From SZUA-430 sp034440355 (GTDB lineage: Bacteria; Pseudomonadota; Alphaproteobacteria; Micropepsales; Micropepsaceae): DNA of 64,000 nt. The notes below the pieces were generated by a model, which saw only the letters and a list, made by a program, of their open reading frames with translations, ran no database searches and was not told the origin of the DNA. Position 1 is the stretch's first letter. Every line of letters starts with the position of its first letter. The stretch spans positions 1-64,000 of the forward strand of contig JAWXBY010000008.1 of the NCBI GenBank assembly GCA_034440355.1, given 5' to 3'. This document shows positions 15,077-23,688 of the stretch, piece by piece. Both the position numbers and the translations under genes were made by a program.

Positions 15077-15300
15077 GTCGTCATGGCCGGGCAAGCGAAG
15101 CGCGACCCGGCCACCCAGTGCGCGCACGTCCGTGCGCGCTGAAAACGCGACCGCATCGTCAATGAACTTGCGGCGCTTCAGCGAGTCTCTAGGCCGCGCA
15201 GACGCGCGGCCACTGGGTGGCCGGCTCAAGAGGCCGGCCATGACGGATAAGGGAGCGCGAGCGCGAACCCGCCAACTGTGGGTGAAGCCCGGCCATGACG
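15077..15300. repeat. REP-like palindromic repeats after valS
   Basis: The 276-bp gap after valS is filled with inverted copies of a GTCATGGCCGGG-type unit: 15079-15116 (GTCATGGCCGGGC ... GACCCGGCCACCCA), 15210-15245 (ACTGGGTGGCCGGC, TCAAGA, GGCCGGCCATGAC) and a third copy near 15287-15300 (AGCCCGGCCATGACG). Such CATGGCCGGGC palindromes are common between genes in alphaproteobacterial genomes. No ORF or T-run terminator is seen, but the hairpins could stop transcription of valS. Confidence 0.7.
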
Positions 15301-15333
15301 GGAAATTTTGATTGCTCAACTTGTTGGGCGGTG

Positions 15334-15960
15334 TCAGCCCGGCTCGAACGCCAAGCGCACGTAGTTGCGGAAGTGGAGGATTTGGGCGGGGAGGGCTCGG
15401 TTATCCTTCAGCACCTTCGATAGAATGATGCCGCCCTCGACCAGGGCCATCATCATGTCGGCCATGGTGTCGAGGTCGATGTCGATCTTGGGCGGGTAGC
15501 GATCGGCGATGAGGCCGAGTTGGGTGCGGAAGCGTTTGCGCCAGGCCAGCATGCCTTCGGCATTCATCTGGCGGATCTGCTGGTCGAAGAGTTGGTCTTG
15601 GTAGCACACGGACGCGGCCAGGCAGCCGGGGTGGATGTCGTGGACCTTCGCCATCATTTCCGCGAACAGCTTTAGGCCGATCAGGAACGAGTGCAGCGGG
15701 TCGTCGTGGAGTTCGGCGGCGCGGTTGAAGATGTCGTTCAGCACCTGCTCGTCGGCTTCGAGATAGCGCTGCATGAGCGCCTTCGCCAGATCGTTCTTGT
15801 CTTTGAAGTGGTAGAAGAAGCCGCTCTTCGTAATGCCCACGCCCACGATCAGTTCTTCAATCGAGGTCGAGGCGAATCCCTTTTGCAGGACGAGCTGCTC
15901 GGCGAGATCGAGCAAGCGTTCCCGATTGGACGGCGGTTTTTGAGCGACCGTTTGCGACAT
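15334..15960 (-). CDS. TetR-family transcriptional regulator
   Basis: The 208-aa protein (ATG 15960) has the TetR N-terminal helix-turn-helix: RERLLDLAEQLVLQKGFAST, SIEELIVGVGITKSGFFYHF and KDKNDLAKALMQRY. The C-terminal half is ligand-binding and includes HPGCLAASVCYQDQLFDQQI, so it resembles the AcrR/NemR-like group with a conserved Cys. A GTG start at 15975 would place the start inside the inverted repeat and is less likely. The gene is divergent from the TTC38-like gene at 16181. It probably represses itself and that gene through the palindrome between them; this is inferred from arrangement. Confidence 0.88.
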   Translation of the reverse strand: MSQTVAQKPPSNRERLLDLAEQLVLQKGFASTSIEELIVGVGITKSGFFYHFKDKNDLAKALMQRYLEADEQVLNDIFNRAAELHDDPLHSFLIGLKLFAEMMAKVHDIHPGCLAASVCYQDQLFDQQIRQMNAEGMLAWRKRFRTQLGLIADRYPPKIDIDLDTMADMMMALVEGGIILSKVLKDNRALPAQILHFRNYVRLAFEPG

Positions 15961-15971
15961 AACGCAGTGTA

Positions 15972-15994
15972 CCACAGGTACACCGTGGCCTGTG
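15972..15994. promoter_or_regulatory. Candidate TetR operator
   Basis: CACAGG (15973-15978) and CCTGTG (15989-15994) form an inverted repeat with a 10-bp spacer, with CCAC/GTGG nested inside (15972-15975 and 15985-15988). It begins 12 bp upstream of the TetR ATG, a common place for autoregulation. Confidence 0.5.
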
Positions 15995-16180
15995 CAGGTG
16001 CGTGACGCCGGTCACGGCATAGCAGCCATGCACGCGTTAAGTGATTGAAATTGTTTGCCTAAACTATTCTTGAGCAAGCGCACCATGGGTCGGCTGGAGC
16101 GGACGGGTTTATGTTCGTATTTCAGCACCCAACATGTATCGGGCGATTGCGCCGGATGCAGACGCAATTGGGAGACGCAG

Positions 16181-17521
16181 ATGAGTAAGTTCGACAAGCG
16201 GGGCAACCCGATTTCCTATGGCTCGCAGGATGCGATCGATCGGTTCGATCGCGTGTGCGACAAGCTGCACGCCTATCAGGCCGATCCGGTGGGCGAGGTC
16301 GATGCGATCATCGCCGACTATCCGGATTTCGCGATGGCGCATGCGTTCCGCGCCGGCGCCTTCGCCACGGCGACGGACAAGGCGTTCGAAGGCGAAGCGC
16401 TGAAGAGCTTGCGGGCCGCCGAGGCATTGGCGGGCAAGGCGAACGAGCGCGAACGGCTGCACATCGCGGCGTGCCGTGCCTGGATCGACGGCGATTGGGA
16501 TCGCGGCGTTGAATTGTGGGGCAAGGCGTCGATCGCTTATCCGCGCGATTTGCTGGCTCTGCAGTACGCGCATGTCGGCGACTTCTTCCTCGGCTACTCG
16601 CACATGCTGCGAGACCGCGTGGCGCGCGCGTTCCCGCACTGGAATCGCAATGTGCCGGGCTATGGTTTCATCGAAGGCATGTATGCGTTCGGTCTCGAAG
16701 AGGCCGGCGAGTACGAACGGGCCGAAGAGCGCGGCCGCGCGGCCATTGCGCTGAATAAGCAGGACGGTTGGGCCGTTCATGCGGTGGCGCATGTGATGGA
16801 GATGCAGGGCCGCGCGAAAGAGGGCGTGCAGTTCTTGGCGGCGGGCGCCGATGATTGGGCGCCGAACAGCCTGTTTGCGTTCCACATCTTTTGGCACAAG
16901 GCGCTGTTTCACATCGACGCGAACGAGGTCGCGTCGGCGCTGATGCTTTACGACAAGAACATCTCGGCGGGCGGCTTCGGCCAGGCGCTGGAGTTGCTGG
17001 ACGGGTCGGCGTTGCTGTGGCGGCTGGCGCTCACCGGGCACAATGTCGGCGACCGCTGGAAGGATCTGGCGGACAAGTGGGAGACGCGCGTCGACCACGC
17101 GTACTACGCCTTCAACGACGTGCACGCGATGATGGCGTTCGTCGGCGCGGGCCGCGAAGATGCGCAGAAGCGCTTGATCGCGGCGGCGAAGCGCGCGGCT
17201 GCGGGCACAGGCATCAACGCGATGATGTCGCGCGAAGTGGGCGTGCCGGCGTGCGAGGCGTTCGCGGCGTTCGGGCGCGGCGACTATGCGCAGACGATCG
17301 AGCTGTTGCTGCCGGTGCGCGGGCGTGCGAACCGCTTCGGCGGCAGCCATGCGCAGCGCGACATGTTCTCGTGGACGATGACGGAGGCCGCGGTTCGGCT
17401 GGGCGATCGGGCGCTGGCTGATGCGTTCGTCGACGAGCGGTTGCTCGGGAAGCCCGAGAGCCCCGTCAACAAAGCGTGGGCGATGCGCGCCGAGAAATTG
17501 AAGCGACCACACGCAGCATAA
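16181..17521 (+). CDS. TTC38-like tetratricopeptide-repeat protein
   Basis: The 446-aa protein starts at ATG 16181 (GGGAGA 9 bases upstream). It has TPR-like helical pairs throughout, for example ERERLHIAACRAWIDGDWDR, YAFGLEEAGEYERAEERGRA and HAVAHVMEMQGRAKEGVQFL. The last motif and HIFWHKALFHIDANEVASAL are the hallmark of the TTC38 family, found in many bacteria and in animals. No signal peptide is seen, so the protein is cytoplasmic. Biochemical function of bacterial members is not known to me. It is divergent from the TetR gene, suggesting substrate- or stress-dependent expression. Confidence 0.82.
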   Translation: MSKFDKRGNPISYGSQDAIDRFDRVCDKLHAYQADPVGEVDAIIADYPDFAMAHAFRAGAFATATDKAFEGEALKSLRAAEALAGKANERERLHIAACRAWIDGDWDRGVELWGKASIAYPRDLLALQYAHVGDFFLGYSHMLRDRVARAFPHWNRNVPGYGFIEGMYAFGLEEAGEYERAEERGRAAIALNKQDGWAVHAVAHVMEMQGRAKEGVQFLAAGADDWAPNSLFAFHIFWHKALFHIDANEVASALMLYDKNISAGGFGQALELLDGSALLWRLALTGHNVGDRWKDLADKWETRVDHAYYAFNDVHAMMAFVGAGREDAQKRLIAAAKRAAAGTGINAMMSREVGVPACEAFAAFGRGDYAQTIELLLPVRGRANRFGGSHAQRDMFSWTMTEAAVRLGDRALADAFVDERLLGKPESPVNKAWAMRAEKLKRPHAA

Positions 17522-17663
17522 GCACCCCTCGCCCGCTTGCGGGAGAGGGGCCGGGGGTGAGGGCGGGGCGTTTACGCGTCGCCCGACTCCGGCGCGTGTT
17601 TGTTTTTTTGAGGTTCGGCCCTCACCCCCATCCCCTCTCCCGCAAGCGGGCGAGGGGCGAAGG
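17522..17663. repeat. Inverted pair of CCCTCACCCC-type palindromic repeats
   Basis: Copy 1 (about 17524-17565) reads CACCCCTCGCCCGCTTGCGG, then GAGAGGGGCCGGGGGTGAGG. Copy 2 (about 17616-17660) is its inverted form, reading CCCTCACCCCCATCCCCTCT, then CCCGCAAGCGGGCGAGGGG. Each has its own hairpin around CCGCTTGCGG or CCGCAAGCGG. The right copy runs into GAAGGAG, the ribosome-binding site of the next gene. The same family occurs at 53898-53950 and 54028-54077. Confidence 0.8.
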
Positions 17664-17672
17664 AGTCGTGAC

Positions 17673-18500
17673 ATGGCATTCGATGTGAAGACCGTAACGG
17701 TGTCGACCGGCGTGACACTGCCGTACATCGAAAGCGGCGACCCCAAGGGCGTGCCCGTCATCTTTCTGCACGGGTTAGGTGACTCGCACCGGTCGTTTGA
17801 GCCGGTGTTCGAGACCTTGCCCAAGCGCATGCGCGCCATTGCGGTGACACAGCGTGGACACGGTGATGCTAGCCGGCCGGCTGACGACTATCGGCCCGAA
17901 GACATGGCCGCCGATGTTGAGGCGTTTATGGATGCACTCGGCATTCCGCGCGCGGTGATCGTGGGTCATTCGATGGGCAGCCTCGTGGCGCGCACGTTTG
18001 TGCACGCGCGGCCTCAGCGGGCGATAGGTCTTGTGCTTATCGGCGCGCTGGCGGCGTGGAACAACAGTCCGGTCATGCAGGAGGTCTGGAACGCGGTCGA
18101 CTGCCTGGGCGAGCCCGTGCCCGAAGATTTCGTGCGGGAGCTTCAAAAGAGCACGCTGGCGACGTCTGTGCCGGATGCGTTCTTCGAGATGGTCGTCGAC
18201 GAGAGCTTGAAGCTGCCGGGCTATGTTTGGCGCGCAACGACCGCGGGGCTGATCGAGCGTGATCGTTCGTTCACGGCCTCCGGCAGTCTGTTGCCGGCGC
18301 TGATCGTCTGGGGCGACAGGGACACGTTCGCGACGCGCAACGATCAGACCGTGCTTTGGACGGGCCTCAAGAATTCCGTGCTGTCGGTCTATGTCGGCAC
18401 GGGGCATGCGGTGCATTGGGAGATGCCGGTTCGCTTTGCGGCCGATCTCTCGATGTGGCTGCGGAAAATCGAGACCGGAATTGCGCAGCGGGCGGCGTAG
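17673..18500 (+). CDS. Alpha/beta-hydrolase, first of a tandem pair
   Basis: The 275-aa protein has an oxyanion-hole motif (VIFLHGLGDSH), the nucleophile elbow VGHSMGSL (Ser near residue 98), an acid in IVWGDRD and the catalytic His in VGTGHAVHWE. These four motifs mark a complete catalytic triad of the epoxide hydrolase/haloperoxidase-like group. There is no signal peptide, so it acts in the cytoplasm. Substrate is unknown. The ribosome-binding site GAAGGAG comes from the edge of a palindromic repeat. It shares about half of its residues by eye with the next gene, so the pair arose by duplication. Confidence 0.85.
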   Translation: MAFDVKTVTVSTGVTLPYIESGDPKGVPVIFLHGLGDSHRSFEPVFETLPKRMRAIAVTQRGHGDASRPADDYRPEDMAADVEAFMDALGIPRAVIVGHSMGSLVARTFVHARPQRAIGLVLIGALAAWNNSPVMQEVWNAVDCLGEPVPEDFVRELQKSTLATSVPDAFFEMVVDESLKLPGYVWRATTAGLIERDRSFTASGSLLPALIVWGDRDTFATRNDQTVLWTGLKNSVLSVYVGTGHAVHWEMPVRFAADLSMWLRKIETGIAQRAA

Positions 18501-18526
18501 GCGGGGCGCAACACAAGGAGACTTCA

Positions 18527-19351
18527 ATGTCGTTTCTGAGCAAATCGGTCGCGGTCGCGACCGGTGTGACCCTGACGTACGCTGAAAAGGGCGATCCCTC
18601 CGGCGTGCCCGTGATCTTCATTCATGGGATCACGGACTCGCATTTGTCGTATGGGCCGGTGCTCGACGTGTTGCCGAGCGGGTTTCATGCCTTCGCGGTG
18701 ACCATGCGCGGGCATGGTGCGTCGAGTAAGCCTGCCGGTCACTATGCGCCGGAAGACATGGCGGCGGATGTCGTGGCGTTTCTCGATGCGCAGAAGATCG
18801 AGCGTGCGATTGTCGTCGGTCATTCCATGGGAAGTCTGGTCGCGCGCTGCGTCGCCGAGGCGCATCCGGAGCGCGTACTCGGTCTCGTCATCGTCGGCGC
18901 CTTCGCGTCGTTGCATGCGAACCCCGCCGTTGAGGAATTGCGCAAGATCGTCGACGCGCTCGGCGATGACATCCCCTATGAATTCGCGCGCGAATTTCAG
19001 ATGAGCACGCTGGCGACACCGGTGCCCGCCGCGTTTCTCGCGATGGCGATTGCGGAGACGCAGAAGGTGCCGGCGCGCGTTTTTCGCAGCGCGACCGCCG
19101 GCTTGATGGTGCGTGATCATGCATCGACCGGCGCCGCGTATGCCGGACCGACGCTCATCGTGTGGGGCGATCAAGACGCCTTCTGCCCGCGCGCCGATCA
19201 GGACGCGTTGGTTCGCGCTTTCAAGAACGCGGAACTGCTGATCTACGACGGCATCGGCCATGCCGTGCATTGGGAAGAGCCGGTGCGGTTTGCGCTGGAC
19301 TTTGCGGCGTGGGCTAAGCGGATCGACGGCGGGTCGGTTCGGGCTGCGTGA
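18527..19351 (+). CDS. Alpha/beta-hydrolase, second of a tandem pair
   Basis: The 274-aa product starts at ATG 18527 with AAGGAG upstream, 26 bp after the first hydrolase, so both are in one operon. It keeps the full triad: VIFIHGITDSH, VGHSMGSLVA, IVWGDQD and IGHAVHWEEP. It differs from its neighbour mostly in the cap region (about 125-200), where substrate specificity is set in this fold. This suggests two related substrates or stereoisomers. A longer in-frame start upstream is not supported by homology to the first copy. Confidence 0.85.
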   Translation: MSFLSKSVAVATGVTLTYAEKGDPSGVPVIFIHGITDSHLSYGPVLDVLPSGFHAFAVTMRGHGASSKPAGHYAPEDMAADVVAFLDAQKIERAIVVGHSMGSLVARCVAEAHPERVLGLVIVGAFASLHANPAVEELRKIVDALGDDIPYEFAREFQMSTLATPVPAAFLAMAIAETQKVPARVFRSATAGLMVRDHASTGAAYAGPTLIVWGDQDAFCPRADQDALVRAFKNAELLIYDGIGHAVHWEEPVRFALDFAAWAKRIDGGSVRAA

Positions 19352-19657
19352 GACTTACTCTGTGAAGCTCACTCGCTGGTGCGCCACTGCGCGCGTTGCT
19401 CGGGTCTGCGCACATGTTCTATAATTGTTCGGTCGCGCGGGTGGTGTCACTTGTGACGGCAAGGTGATGGATATGTGACGGCAGAAGCGGCGGAAATCTG
19501 CCGATGTGACGGTGTGATGGAACGGATTGCATACGTTTTTTTCTGGTGGGTTTTCGGTCCGCTGCCCACTAGGGATGGGGACGGCGGCGGGAATGCTTGC
19601 CACCAAACGTTGTCAAGTCGATAGGTTCTGCATCGCCCTTCAACAACTGTGTTCGAG
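19352..19657. other. Gap before the dehydratase gene with TGTGACGG repeats
   Basis: The 306-bp gap has no supported ORF. It contains three direct copies of TGTGACGG (19452-19459, 19474-19481, 19505-19512) and a GTCAC-TT-GTGAC palindrome at 19446-19457, followed by a short T-run near 19536. These look like a regulator-binding cluster and promoter for the dehydratase-M81 operon. Confidence 0.55.
19446..19512 (+). promoter_or_regulatory. Candidate operator cluster (TGTGACGG x3)
   Basis: Three identical octamers 22 and 31 bp apart, the first overlapping a GTCAC-TT-GTGAC inverted repeat. The spacing is near two and three helical turns, so protein binding on one DNA face is plausible. The regulator is not known. 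Confidence 0.4.
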
Positions 19658-21376
19658 ATGACCACCTTCGACAAATCGAAATTGCCTTCCCGCCACGTCA
19701 CCGAAGGTCCGGCGCGCGCGCCGCACCGTTCGTACTACTACGCCATGGGTCTGACGGCCGAGGAGATCGCGCGGCCGTTCGTCGGCGTCGTCTCGTGCTG
19801 GAACGAAGCGGCACCGTGCAACATCGCGTTGATGCGTCAGGCGCAGTCCGTGAAGGCCGGCGTCAAGGAAGCGGGGGGGACGCCGCGCGAGTTCTGCACC
19901 ATCACCGTCACCGACGGCATCGCGATGGGGCATCAGGGGATGAAGTCGTCGCTGGTCAGCCGCGAGGTGATTGCCGACTCCGTCGAGCTCACCGTGCGCG
20001 GGCATTGCTATGACGCGATCGTCGGGATCGCCGGATGCGATAAGTCGCTGCCGGGGTTGATGATGGCGATGGTGCGGCTGAACGTGCCGTCGGTGTTCAT
20101 GTATGGCGGTTCGATCTTGCCGGGCAAGTTCAAGGGCAAAGACGTTACCGTCGTCGACATCTTTGAAGGCGTGGGGCAGCACGCGGCCGGCAAGATGTCG
20201 GGTGAGGATTTGCACGACCTCGAAATCCACGCGTGTCCGGGCGCGGGCGCTTGCGGCGGGCAGTTCACGGCGAACACGATGGCGTGCGTGTCCGAGGCGA
20301 TGGGCCTGGCGCTGCCGTTCTCGGCCGGACCGCCGGCGGAATACAAGTCGCGCGACTCTTACGGGGTCGATAGCGGCAAGGCGGTGATGGAGTTGATCAG
20401 GCGCAATATCCGGCCGCGCGATATCGTGACGCGCAAGTCGCTGGAGAACGCGGCCGTCGTTGTGGCGGCGACCGGTGGGTCGACGAATGGGGCGCTGCAT
20501 CTGCCGGCGATCGCGCATGAGTGCGGCATCGACTTCGACCTCTTTGCCGTCGCCGAGGTGTTCAAGAAGACGCCGTATCTCGCGGATCTGAAGCCCGGCG
20601 GGAAATACGTCGCGAAGGATATGTATGAGGCGGGCGGCGTGCCGATGCTGCTCAAGGTGCTGCTGGACGGCGGGTATCTGCACGGCGACTGCATGACGGT
20701 GACGGGCAAGACGTTGGCCGAGAATCTGCGCGACGTGAAATTCAATCCAAAGCAGGACGTGGTGCGGCCGGTGTCCAATCCGCTGTCGCCGACGGGCGGC
20801 GTCGTCGGTTTGCGGGGCTCGTTGGCGCCGGATGGGGCGATCGTGAAGGTCGCGGGGTTGGCGCATCTGCATCATCGCGGACCGGCGCGCTGCTTCGACT
20901 GTGAGGAAGATGCGTTCGCGGCGGTGCAGAACCGGACGCTGAAGCACGGCGACGTGATCATCATCCGCTACGAGGGGCCGAAGGGCGGGCCTGGGATGCG
21001 CGAGATGCTGTCGACGACGGCTGCGATCTATGGGCAGGGCGACAGCGAGCACTATGCGCTGATTACCGACGGGCGGTTCTCCGGCGCGACGCGTGGGCTT
21101 TGTATCGGGCACGTGGGACCGGAAGCTGCCGAAGGCGGGCCAATCGGGCTGCTGCGCGACGGCGATATCATCGTCATCGATGCGGAGAAGGGGACGCTCG
21201 ACGTTGAACTCTCGGCGGATGAACTGGCGAAGCGCAAAGCGGCGTGGAAGCCGCGCAAGACGATCTACACCTCGGGCGTGCTGCACAAATACGCGCAGCA
21301 AGTAGGCTCGGCGCGCGCCGGGGCGGTGACGCATCCGGGCGGCGCGGGTGAAGGGCACATCTATGCGGATATCTGA
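19658..21376 (+). CDS. ilvD: IlvD/Edd-family dehydratase (probable dihydroxy-acid dehydratase)
   Basis: The protein has 572 aa from ATG 19658; a GTG nine bases upstream is possible. It has the IlvD/Edd pattern: SCWNEAAPCN, GIAGCDKSLPG and ACPGAGACGGQFTANTM hold the Fe-S cluster cysteines, with DGIAMGHQGM near the active site and the C-terminal LITDGRFSGATRGLCIGHVG. Dihydroxy-acid dehydratase makes the 2-oxoacid precursors of valine, leucine and isoleucine. Relatives with nearly the same motifs dehydrate sugar acids. Because the M81 gene follows after 6 bp and other ilv genes are absent, a catabolic role is also possible. Confidence 0.85.
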   Translation: MTTFDKSKLPSRHVTEGPARAPHRSYYYAMGLTAEEIARPFVGVVSCWNEAAPCNIALMRQAQSVKAGVKEAGGTPREFCTITVTDGIAMGHQGMKSSLVSREVIADSVELTVRGHCYDAIVGIAGCDKSLPGLMMAMVRLNVPSVFMYGGSILPGKFKGKDVTVVDIFEGVGQHAAGKMSGEDLHDLEIHACPGAGACGGQFTANTMACVSEAMGLALPFSAGPPAEYKSRDSYGVDSGKAVMELIRRNIRPRDIVTRKSLENAAVVVAATGGSTNGALHLPAIAHECGIDFDLFAVAEVFKKTPYLADLKPGGKYVAKDMYEAGGVPMLLKVLLDGGYLHGDCMTVTGKTLAENLRDVKFNPKQDVVRPVSNPLSPTGGVVGLRGSLAPDGAIVKVAGLAHLHHRGPARCFDCEEDAFAAVQNRTLKHGDVIIIRYEGPKGGPGMREMLSTTAAIYGQGDSEHYALITDGRFSGATRGLCIGHVGPEAAEGGPIGLLRDGDIIVIDAEKGTLDVELSADELAKRKAAWKPRKTIYTSGVLHKYAQQVGSARAGAVTHPGGAGEGHIYADI

Positions 21377-21382
21377 GGCCCT

Positions 21383-22888
21383 ATGCGCGTCGCACTAGCG
21401 TTCTTCTTTCATGAGACCAACACCTTCGCGCCGTCGAAGGCGGACCTGGATGCGTTCCGCGGCGGGGTGTTCGGCGAGCTGAAGCGCGGCGCCGATCTTA
21501 TTCGCAATACGAAGGCGAATATTCCCTATGCCGGGTTCGTAAACGAAGCGCGGACCTATGGTTGGGATGTCGTGCCGTTGACCGGTGCCGGGGCCGTGCC
21601 GTCGGCGCATGTGACGGAGGAGGCTTACGAAGAAATCGTCGGTATGATCATCGACGATTTGCGCGCGGCTCTGCCGGTCGATGCGGTCTATCTCGATATG
21701 CACGGGGCGATGGTGGCCGAGCATATCGACGACGGTGAGGGTGAGTTGCTGCGGCGTGTGCGCGAGGTTGTTGGGCCTTCGATGCCGATCGTCGTCAGTC
21801 TCGACTTTCACGCCAACGTGTCGCGCGAGATGGTGGAGCTGTCGGATGCGATGTGCATCTATCGCACCTATCCGCATGTCGATATGGCCGAGACGGGCAA
21901 GCGTGCGGCGCAGCATCTGAAGAAGATGGTCGACGGGTTGCCGCGGCAGGCGCGGGCGATGCGCGAGATCGACTTTCTGATTCCGGCGACGCAGCAGGCG
22001 ACGGCGAGTGAACCGCTGAGGACGCTCTACGCGCATGCGGCGAAGCTCGAAGGCACGACGATCGGCAACGCGAAGATCTCGACGATCGCGATGGCGCCGT
22101 GCTTTCCGATCGCGGACGTACCGATGTGCCGGCCGACGATCACGGTCTATGCGGATACGCAGGGTGCTGCGGATGCTGCCGCCGACGAGTTGGCGGCTGT
22201 GTTCGCTGCGTCAGAGTCGCGCTTTGCGGAGGATCTGTGGGAGCCGCGCGATGCGGTGCGTGAGGCGATACGTCTCGCGCGCGGTTCGGGACGCGGGCCC
22301 GTGGTGCTCGCCGATACGCAGGACAATCCCGGCGGCGGCGGAAACGGGGACACGGTTGGGCTGTTGCGGGCGCTGATCGAGGCTGACGCGCAGGACGCGG
22401 TGGTCGCGCATATCTGGGACCCGGAGGTCGCGCGTGCGGCTACTGCGGCGGGTGTCGGCGCGACGCTGAACGTCGGGCTCGGCGCGAAGACCGGCTGGGC
22501 GGGTGAGACGCCTGTCGAGGCTGCGTGGACGGTCGAGCAAATCAACGACGGCGATACGCACGGCACCGGGCCGATGGCCGGCGGGTGGCACTTCAGGATC
22601 GGGCCGTGCGCGCTGCTGCGGCACGGCGGCGTTCGCGTGGCGGTCGTCTCGGGCAAGGGGCAGTGCTTGGACCAATCGCAGGTGCGCCTCTTCGGCATCG
22701 AGCCGGCCGACGTTTCGATCCTCGCGCTGAAGAGCACCGTGCACTACCGCGCCGACTTCGAGCCGATTGCGCGCAAGGTGATGGTGGTGAAGTCACCAGG
22801 ACCGGTGTTCGCCGATCATCGCGACCTGACGTATCGGAAGCTGAAGCCCGGCGTGCGCGTCATGCCCGCCAACCCGCGGTCGAACTAG
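21383..22888 (+). CDS. M81-family metallopeptidase (MlrC-like)
   Basis: The 501-aa protein starts 6 bp after the dehydratase stop, so the two are co-transcribed. It has the MlrC/M81 features: FFFHETNTFAPSKADLDAFR at the N-terminus with His and Glu, YLDMHGAMVAEHIDDGEGEL, VVSLDFHANVSREM and YRTYPHVDMAETGKRAA, which supply zinc-binding Asp and His residues, and a C-terminal MlrC domain with LADTQDNPGGGGNGDTVGLL. MlrC is known from microcystin breakdown, but most members are in bacteria that never meet the toxin, so the natural substrate is likely another small peptide or amide. No signal peptide is seen. Confidence 0.88.
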   Translation: MRVALAFFFHETNTFAPSKADLDAFRGGVFGELKRGADLIRNTKANIPYAGFVNEARTYGWDVVPLTGAGAVPSAHVTEEAYEEIVGMIIDDLRAALPVDAVYLDMHGAMVAEHIDDGEGELLRRVREVVGPSMPIVVSLDFHANVSREMVELSDAMCIYRTYPHVDMAETGKRAAQHLKKMVDGLPRQARAMREIDFLIPATQQATASEPLRTLYAHAAKLEGTTIGNAKISTIAMAPCFPIADVPMCRPTITVYADTQGAADAAADELAAVFAASESRFAEDLWEPRDAVREAIRLARGSGRGPVVLADTQDNPGGGGNGDTVGLLRALIEADAQDAVVAHIWDPEVARAATAAGVGATLNVGLGAKTGWAGETPVEAAWTVEQINDGDTHGTGPMAGGWHFRIGPCALLRHGGVRVAVVSGKGQCLDQSQVRLFGIEPADVSILALKSTVHYRADFEPIARKVMVVKSPGPVFADHRDLTYRKLKPGVRVMPANPRSN

Positions 22889-22900
22889 GTCAGGCGTGCG

Positions 22901-23323
22901 GTGCCATATCTTCCAAGTTCGGAGAATGAATTTCTGGCGAATGTGCTTGCGAGCATGAAGAAACGTCAGAGGGCGATCAAATACAAAACGAAAGCGATGA
23001 CTTGCGACAAGGTCATTGAGACTCACGACGATGTTCGGAAGGAAAGACTCGAAGCGTCATTTCGCAGGACGGAAAGCAATCTGCGGGCGTTCATTTGGGA
23101 GGATCGATGGGTTTGGATTGATTTCCGTTCGCCGAGCAAGCGAGGTTGGCGGTGGGAATGGAGCTTCGAGGGGCGTTTGCTTCCGGCGCATGATGGTCGG
23201 ATGCTGGTGGATGCGCTGGAGAAGACGTTGGATGCTGCCCCTCGCGATGACGAGAGTGATGTCTCGGCGTTCGGCGAGATTTGGCGAACGCTTCTCGCGC
23301 AAGGGCCGAAACCTGTCAGCTAG
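22901..23323 (+). CDS. Hypothetical protein of lower GC
   Basis: The frame gives 140 aa from GTG 22901; ATG 22955 is an alternative. The N-terminal part is charged and lysine-rich (MKKRQRAIKYKTKAMTCDKV), and the middle is rich in Trp (FIWEDRWVWIDFRSPSKRGW, RWEWSFEGRLLPAHD). I do not recognise a family. The base composition is visibly less GC-rich than that of its neighbours, which suggests later gain. Its TAG stop overlaps the stop of the convergent EthD gene (CTAG at 23320-23323). Confidence 0.55.
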   Translation: MPYLPSSENEFLANVLASMKKRQRAIKYKTKAMTCDKVIETHDDVRKERLEASFRRTESNLRAFIWEDRWVWIDFRSPSKRGWRWEWSFEGRLLPAHDGRMLVDALEKTLDAAPRDDESDVSAFGEIWRTLLAQGPKPVS

Positions 23324-23688
23324 GCGATGACGACCCTCTCCTCACCCCACCACAATGGGGATTTGGAGAGGTCGATGAATTTTTGTTCGTCTTCGAGGAG
23401 GGCGCGGCCGGCTTCGGCGGCGTCTGGGCCGCTCAAGTGTTTGGCGAGGTCTTCGAAGCTGGTCCACCAGAGTTGGGCGACGCCGTCGTATTGATCCGGG
23501 CCGCCGCGCGATGCGCGGATGTCGGTGCTGAGTGTTGGGTCGAAGCTGTGGAGTTGGACGTAGCGTTGGATGCCGAGGGTTGCTTGATGGCTCTTCACGA
23601 GCGGGGCGTGTTTGTGGAGCCAATAGTCTTGGAAGGCTTCGCGCGTGAGATGCGGCAGGCGGACGAGGCAGAAGGTGAGTTTGATCAT
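23320..23688 (-). CDS. EthD-domain protein
   Basis: The 122-aa protein begins MIKLTFCLVRLPHLTREAFQ and continues DYWLHKHAPLVKSHQATLGI, the EthD dimeric alpha-beta barrel signature (small proteins linked to ether or aromatic breakdown). WWTSFEDLAKHLSGPDAAEA supplies the second half of the fold. The ATG overlaps the stop of the GFA gene (ATGA at 23688-23685), so it is the last gene of a three-gene operon. A role in degrading or sensing small compounds is inferred from family only. Confidence 0.8.
   Translation of the reverse strand: MIKLTFCLVRLPHLTREAFQDYWLHKHAPLVKSHQATLGIQRYVQLHSFDPTLSTDIRASRGGPDQYDGVAQLWWTSFEDLAKHLSGPDAAEAGRALLEDEQKFIDLSKSPLWWGEERVVIA

Noticed and set aside
13504..15162. 552-aa minus-strand ORF antisense to valS
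   Set aside because: It mirrors valS codons and extends into the repeat gap; no motif.
15077..17663. CRISPR array
   Set aside because: Repeats are palindromic and irregularly spaced without spacer-repeat periodicity; no cas genes are near.
16109..17839. 576-aa minus-strand ORF antisense to the TTC38-like gene
   Set aside because: Arg/His-rich composition typical of shadows in GC-rich genes; it crosses a palindromic repeat and another gene.
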